This document shows, one piece after another, positions 5,030 through 8,658 of a DNA stretch of 8,658 nucleotides. Position numbers and translations under genes: made by a program. The notes under the pieces were generated by a model. The model had not been told where the DNA came from. It searched no databases and was given only the letters and a program-made list of their open reading frames with translations. Position 1 is the stretch's first letter. Each line of letters opens with the position of its first letter. This stretch comes from Chloroflexota bacterium (GTDB taxonomy: Bacteria; Chloroflexota; Limnocylindria; Limnocylindrales; CSP1-4): the NCBI GenBank assembly GCA_021812735.1, contig JAKAMV010000376.1, positions 1-8,658 on the forward strand, read 5' to 3'.

Positions 5030-6237
5030 CACTCTCGCACGGCGACGACCGTCGCGACCCGGGTTAGCACGGCCCGCCACGTCTCGAGATACTCGAAGTT
5101 GAGCGCTGGCAACCCCTGCTCTTCACGCACGCGGTTGACGAGACGTCCGGTTTCCATTGCCGTTCGGAGCCACTCCATCACGAGAGGGACGCGCAGCGCG
5201 GTAGTACGGCGCTGGCGAAGCGCGTCAAGCTCGGCCGCGCGGCAGTGGAAGAAATGCTCACGGTGGTTCTCCAGGGCATAGCGATACCCGCCAAACCGAC
5301 AATCGTCGATGTCGCAGGTGAGCTGCGCCCGGAGCGAACGCATCTCGAGCATGGCCTCGACGTCGTTCCAAGCCAGTGTCGACCGGAGCGGCAAGACGTA
5401 CACACGACGCTGCCGTCCGCCGTCACGCTTGCCGCCCGGGTCCGGTCGGCGGACGTGCGAGAGTCGCGACAGACTGTAGCTCTCGCGCTCACCTAGGCCT
5501 GAGTCGAAGTTCTCGATCCCGAAGGCTGCGAGCAGCAGACCGAATGCGCCCGCGCGACCGGCGACGACCCGGAGTTCGGACGCCTGGGCGTGCTCGAGGA
5601 ACCGAACGTACGCGACGAGCCGTTCGACACTGTCGCGCTTTGGGTTCAGCTGGAGGGGCAAGACGTATGCGCCCGCGAATGTGCGGTCGAGCCGCTCGAA
5701 TGTGGAGAACCGGCCACGGATCACGTCGGCGGACGGATACGCTGCAGCTACCATCGGCCGGTACGGCACTGCCGTGCCGTTGAGGTCAGCCGCCAGACTG
5801 TGGAGTTCCGCGAAGGTCCGGAGTACCGCCGCCGATGGCCGCGAGAGTGGCAGCGCCGGAACGAGATACATCGATGGCTTGGCCTGCGCCTGGAACTCGA
5901 GTGCGCCTCGGACCATGTCCTTGACGTCCCGAGTCAGCCGGCTGGGATCGAGCGGCGAGGCGGGAGCGTACGGCAGTCGGCGGAGCCGGGCGATCTCCCC
6001 GAAACCCGGCGAACTGAAGCGGATCGACTGTGGATCGACCATCCACGGGATCCGCGCCTCAGCGAGGTGCGCGAGGAGCGGCGGGTCGGTCTGGACGTAC
6101 GACGCCTCGATCACCGCGCCGCCGAGCGTCGACGTGATCTGCCCGGGGTCGCGCGGCGCGATGAGCTTCTCGATCGACCGTCCCTCGAACTGTGTCACGT
6201 GCAGCAAGAACGATAGGTGCTGGAAGGTGCCGAACAT
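5029..6237 (-). CDS. unrecognised 402-residue protein leading the toxin-antitoxin operon
   Basis: I do not recognise a named family. The sequence alternates hydrophobic strands and helices over about 300 residues: ASYVQTDPP 45-53, IPWMVDPQSIRF 63-74, MYLVPALPL 123-131, VPYRPMVAAAYP 157-168, GAYVLPLQLNPKR 189-201, LRVVAGRAGAFGLLL 222-236, IENFDSGLGERES 241-253 and VYVLPL 279-284. This suggests a (beta/alpha)8-barrel. The GxFGLLLAAFGIENFDSGLG segment would form the late barrel strands where phosphate or substrate often binds. A C-terminal cluster Cys308, Cys313, His325, His328, His331, Cys332 could bind metal. No signal peptide or membrane segment is present. The ATG at 6237 follows a promoter whose -10 (6252-6247) lies 9 nt upstream, leaving almost no leader. 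It overlaps the antitoxin gene by one base, so it belongs to the operon. It could be a third toxin-antitoxin component, an enzyme linked to the toxin's target, or an effector that the pair guards. Confidence 0.8.
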   Translation of the reverse strand: MFGTFQHLSFLLHVTQFEGRSIEKLIAPRDPGQITSTLGGAVIEASYVQTDPPLLAHLAEARIPWMVDPQSIRFSSPGFGEIARLRRLPYAPASPLDPSRLTRDVKDMVRGALEFQAQAKPSMYLVPALPLSRPSAAVLRTFAELHSLAADLNGTAVPYRPMVAAAYPSADVIRGRFSTFERLDRTFAGAYVLPLQLNPKRDSVERLVAYVRFLEHAQASELRVVAGRAGAFGLLLAAFGIENFDSGLGERESYSLSRLSHVRRPDPGGKRDGGRQRRVYVLPLRSTLAWNDVEAMLEMRSLRAQLTCDIDDCRFGGYRYALENHREHFFHCRAAELDALRQRRTTALRVPLVMEWLRTAMETGRLVNRVREEQGLPALNFEYLETWRAVLTRVATVVAVRE

Positions 6238-6246
6238 CGTGCCGTC

Positions 6247-6275
6247 ATCCTACAGGACATACAACAGACATACAA
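6247..6275 (-). promoter_or_regulatory. promoter of the three-gene toxin-antitoxin operon with two direct repeats
   Basis: On the minus strand, TTGTAT (6275-6270) and TAGGAT (6252-6247) are separated by 17 bp; the start codon at 6237 follows 9 nt after the -10. Two perfect copies of GACATACAA on the plus strand (6256-6264 and 6267-6275) begin 11 bp apart, one helical turn. The first copy fills most of the spacer and the second covers the -35. Two half-sites on the same DNA face over the core promoter suit an autorepressing antitoxin, here the MbcA-like protein; this is inferred. Confidence 0.6.
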
Positions 6276-6359
6276 GGGGCATAGCGCGGACAAGGAACGG
6301 TGCACGCAGACGTCCGGATATCCCGCGGATCCGTCGATGAGCTGGACGGGCCATCGCAA

Positions 6360-6602
6360 CTACTTGCGGTCGCGCGGTGGGTTTGGATCGTTGCCGGGCG
6401 GGATTGTGTCGCTGTCGCGGATCCGGCCGTCACGGCCGTGGATCACAACCTCGCCACCGCCAGTGTTGGCCACGATCGCTCGCGCGCGGTCGATAGCGGA
6501 TGCCTGCGTTTTCGCGTGCCCACTTGCGCGGGTGCTCCCCGGCTTGACGACGTCCCAGCCTCCAGCCGGGTCCCGAACAACGTGCCTCTGGTTCTTGGCC
6601 AT
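6360..6602 (-). CDS. DUF2188 domain protein
   Basis: 80 residues, nearly all DUF2188. It opens MAKNQRHVVRDPAGGWDVVK, continues with a conserved-looking middle (TQASAIDRARAIVANTGGGE) and ends in the family hallmark VVIHGRDGRIRDSDTI followed by GNDPNPPRD. The family is small, soluble and of unknown function. It is often found as a stand-alone gene in accessory DNA and has two short repeats resembling a double-stranded beta/helix unit. The ATG at 6602 has AAGGA about 10 nt upstream. It shares the strand of the toxin operon, but a gap of 122 bases with its own promoter separates them. A role in the cassette is not established. Confidence 0.88.
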   Translation of the reverse strand: MAKNQRHVVRDPAGGWDVVKPGSTRASGHAKTQASAIDRARAIVANTGGGEVVIHGRDGRIRDSDTIPPGNDPNPPRDRK

Positions 6603-6669
6603 CGTCGACGAGTCCTTGTGTTCGGATGAGCCCGCCGCGGTCGACCGACCGTTCTATCTCACCGTTCGA

Positions 6670-6697
6670 AGTGTACCCGAGAAGCCGTTCTCATCAA
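6670..6697 (-). promoter_or_regulatory. possible promoter for the DUF2188 gene
   Basis: Minus strand TTGATG (6697-6692) and TACACT (6675-6670) are 16 bp apart. The transcript would start about 60 bases before the ATG at 6602. The hexamers match the consensus partially (TTGAca / TAnAnT). Confidence 0.35.
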
Positions 6698-6712
6698 TAC
6701 GCTAGCCACTAG

Positions 6713-6763
6713 ATGTTGTGGTGGTGCGGCGCATGACCGCGAGGGCGATACCACATGTTGTGG
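6713..6763. repeat. two copies of ATGTTGTGG and a small CCAC/GTGG hairpin
   Basis: ATGTTGTGG occurs at 6713-6721 and 6755-6763. Each copy is preceded by a CCAC that can pair with its GTGG end: 6706-6709 CCAC with the first, and CCACA-TGT-TGTGG (6751-6763, 5-bp stem) for the second. It lies in the gap between the methyltransferase stop and the DUF2188 promoter, so it may weakly terminate the methyltransferase transcript or bind a protein. Confidence 0.3.
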
Positions 6764-6790
6764 GGCGCTGGTCGTCGCTGACGCCACCCG

Positions 6791-8658
6791 TTACCCCGCC
6801 CCGTGTGTCATCTCAGACCTCTCAAGGTTCAACGCAAGCAGACATCGGAGTATCTCGTGGTCCGGCGGGACCGTCTCCCAACGATACGCATCGCAGACGG
6901 CGGCATCGAGGTCGGCGTGGGCGTTGGCGAGCCAGGTGGGGCGCTGGTTGTAGAGGTTGGTGAGGGTGCGCTTCGCGAGCTCGGCGGGCTCAAGGCCGGG
7001 CGGGTTGAGCCAGCCATCGCGTAGCTCGACGAGGCGGTGGGCGGCCTCCCCTACTCTCTCGCGCTGGTCGGGCGTGGGATCCGGGAAGGGGAAGGTCTCA
7101 AAGCACGTGGTGGGCGTGTAGGTGAAGCCGGATACGGCCTCGCGTCGCTGGGCCCCGGCGGTCTTCCGGGACCAGAGTTCATGGATGCGCGAATGGAGGA
7201 TCCCAAAGACGAAGCCGTCATCGGTGGCGAAGGCGATGAGCCTGCTGTCTGGCAGTGTGTCCGCCGGGAGCCAGGCGAACAGCCGGTGAGGAGACAGGCG
7301 GGTCGTGACGATGCAACGGTCAAGTCCCGCGATCGCCTGCCTGAGTTCCGGACGCGGCCTCTCGTGCAGCCACCACTGCTCGATCGTGGTGCGAGATTGG
7401 AGCCGCACGGGCCGGACGACGCGACGGACGTACTCGAAGGGAGCCTCGTAGAGCGCGGCCTCGGCGAGCGACATGTCTGAACCGAAGTCGATGATCCAGA
7501 ATCCGCGGTCGCGTCCGTTGATGTCCTCGCCGTTGGCCCATCGGCGTATGACCGCACGATTTGAGCGCCCATCCGGGTTCGGGGTGGCCAGCATCGCACG
7601 CGCCGCCTCGGCGGAGATTTCGAAAGGGCCGCCCTTCGTGTCCCCCATGAAGGCGAGGTTGGCGTTCTCAGGTATGCGCCCGACGACGGTCAGGTCGAGG
7701 CCTGTTGTCAGGTTGGGGTGGATTCGCGCGACCGGGCGCCCGTCCAGTTCGAGCGACGCTTCCCCTCCGTCGTCTTGGCCGACGAAGCTGATATGAACGC
7801 TTGCGCCTTTGAGTACCCACGGCTCGTCCGACCGAGCGAAGAAGATCTGACCAGTGGTGCTGATCTTCTCGAGAACTCGGCGGCTGGATCCGGAGCGGAT
7901 CGACTGGTTCCCCAGTAGGCCGGCGCGCCTGGTGCGATCGTGCTCGATGGCCGCGCGAGCCTTCTCGTGCCAGTACATGACGAAGTCGGCCTCGCGCGGA
8001 ACCCGACCGTCGAAGACCGCGAAGAGCGTGTCGACGTACTCGTCGCCGAGGCCGCGCCGCATCCACTTGCCGCCCAGGAACGGTGGGTTCCCGACGATGA
8101 ACTCCGCCTCCGGCCACTCCGCCTCGCGGGGGTTCGCCGGATCCGAGAGGTCGAGCAGCGCGTCGCGGGTCTCGATGTGGTGGAGCGGGCGCAGGATGGG
8201 GTCGCGGCGGTAGCCCAGGCCGTGGCGGATCATCCACTGGATCTCACCGATCCAGATGGTCACCCGCGCGAGCTCGGCGGCGTAGGCGTTGATCTCGATG
8301 CCCAGGACCGCCTCGGGGCCGACCTGGGGGACCTGCATGGGGCGCTGGAGCACGAGTGAGCCCCAGTGGATCGCCTCGAACTCGAGGTCCTTGAGCGCCC
8401 ACAGCGAGACGACCGGGAAGTTGCCGCTCCCGCAGGCGGGGTCGAGCACACGGACGCGTCGGAGGTGTTCGAGGAAGTCCTCGAACACGGCCTCCGGGTT
8501 CTCCGAGCGCGGCGTCGCCTTCGTCACCTTCTTCCCGGCCAGGAGCAGCTCGGTGACACGGGCCTGCATGGCCGCGAACTCGCGGCGAAGCGGGCGCAGG
8601 ATCACCGGCTCGACGAGGCCCCAGATGGCCTGGCGGTCGGTGTAGTGGGCGCCGAGCT
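6791..8658 (-). CDS. MmeI-like class I SAM-dependent adenine DNA methyltransferase (5' partial)
   Basis: The frame stays open to the window's right edge, so the N-terminus is missing; 621 residues are present. A GTG at 8605 is internal, because residues before it read LGAHYT and IWGLVEPV, the conserved lead-in of MmeI/YeeA-type enzymes. SAM-binding motif I DPACGSGNF lies at residues 72-80 and the catalytic motif IV NPPF at 190-193, both intact, typical of N6-adenine methylation. Further family blocks follow: GGPFEISAEAARAML, then DRGFWIIDFG, ALYEAPFEYV, and near the end YTPTTCFETFPFPDP. These mark the target-recognition and C-terminal domains. Complete MmeI-type (type IIL/IIG) proteins carry a nuclease domain at the N-terminus and both cut and methylate. 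Here that part is out of view, so whether this is a full restriction-modification enzyme or a solitary methyltransferase is undecided. It is the most upstream minus-strand gene of the accessory half. Confidence 0.9.
   Translation of the reverse strand, partial: LGAHYTDRQAIWGLVEPVILRPLRREFAAMQARVTELLLAGKKVTKATPRSENPEAVFEDFLEHLRRVRVLDPACGSGNFPVVSLWALKDLEFEAIHWGSLVLQRPMQVPQVGPEAVLGIEINAYAAELARVTIWIGEIQWMIRHGLGYRRDPILRPLHHIETRDALLDLSDPANPREAEWPEAEFIVGNPPFLGGKWMRRGLGDEYVDTLFAVFDGRVPREADFVMYWHEKARAAIEHDRTRRAGLLGNQSIRSGSSRRVLEKISTTGQIFFARSDEPWVLKGASVHISFVGQDDGGEASLELDGRPVARIHPNLTTGLDLTVVGRIPENANLAFMGDTKGGPFEISAEAARAMLATPNPDGRSNRAVIRRWANGEDINGRDRGFWIIDFGSDMSLAEAALYEAPFEYVRRVVRPVRLQSRTTIEQWWLHERPRPELRQAIAGLDRCIVTTRLSPHRLFAWLPADTLPDSRLIAFATDDGFVFGILHSRIHELWSRKTAGAQRREAVSGFTYTPTTCFETFPFPDPTPDQRERVGEAAHRLVELRDGWLNPPGLEPAELAKRTLTNLYNQRPTWLANAHADLDAAVCDAYRWETVPPDHEILRCLLALNLERSEMTHGAG

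Noticed and set aside
5030..5080. N-terminal extension of the antitoxin to GTG/ATG near 5080
   Set aside because: It would overlap 50 bases of the upstream gene and adds an Arg/Gly-rich tail absent from MbcA; the TGATG start at 5029 fits the family length.
6305..6335. Cluster of short palindromes (GGATATCC, CCGCGG, CGGATCCG) between DUF2188 and the toxin operon
   Set aside because: The palindromes overlap without a stable single stem, and short palindromes of this kind are frequent in GC-rich DNA; a weak terminator is possible but unsupported.
5376..6340. Several plus-strand ORFs of 135-219 residues opposite the 402-residue gene
   Set aside because: Low-complexity composition, no recognisable domain and no promoter or ribosome site; the minus-strand frame has the alternating strand/helix pattern of a real protein and an overlap with the antitoxin gene.
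1..8658. CRISPR arrays, tRNA or rRNA genes, and complete insertion sequences
   Set aside because: No regularly spaced repeats, no tRNA-like cloverleaf and no transposase or terminal inverted repeats were seen on reading.

Overview
The window is GC-rich DNA with strong G/C bias at third codon positions. It contains at least one candidate leaderless start (a TAnnnT box 7 nt before the ABC transporter ATG) and an MbcTA-type toxin-antitoxin pair, a family best known from Actinobacteria. This suggests an actinobacterium or a high-GC Chloroflexota-like bacterium. There is no rRNA, tRNA or ribosomal protein gene to decide between them.

Left part (1 to about 3900), plus strand: the end of a CPBP-family membrane metalloprotease, a complete exporter-type ABC half-transporter, about 690 bases without an intact conserved gene, then a two-gene SRPBCC-MarR operon. 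The 690-base gap is not empty. It holds an extended -10 promoter followed by a possible 52-residue ORF and strong hairpins. It also holds, on the minus strand, what I read as a decayed N-terminal piece of an ADP-ribosylglycohydrolase. The SRPBCC-MarR operon has a well-formed promoter, with an interrupted palindrome just after the -10 that could be the MarR operator.

Junction (3883 to 4142): no gene. At 3943-3970 there is a 28-bp sequence with the 11+6+11 layout and arm sequences of a XerC/XerD dif site. It lies between the transporter/regulator half and an accessory half where nearly everything is on the minus strand.

Right part (4143 to 8658), minus strand, read from right to left: a large MmeI-like adenine DNA methyltransferase cut by the window edge, a small DUF2188 protein, and a tightly coupled three-gene operon. 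That operon consists of an unrecognised 402-residue protein, an MbcA-like Xre antitoxin, and a RES-domain (MbcT-like) NAD+-consuming toxin. It has its own -35/-10 promoter overlapping two 9-bp direct repeats one helical turn apart. The toxin appears to start at a non-canonical ATA codon overlapping the antitoxin stop. Together this looks like a defence/stress cassette next to a Xer recombination site.

The most unusual items are the dif-like site beside a toxin-antitoxin operon, the ATA toxin start, and the unknown gene that leads the operon. Family calls were made by reading motifs; no database search was possible.
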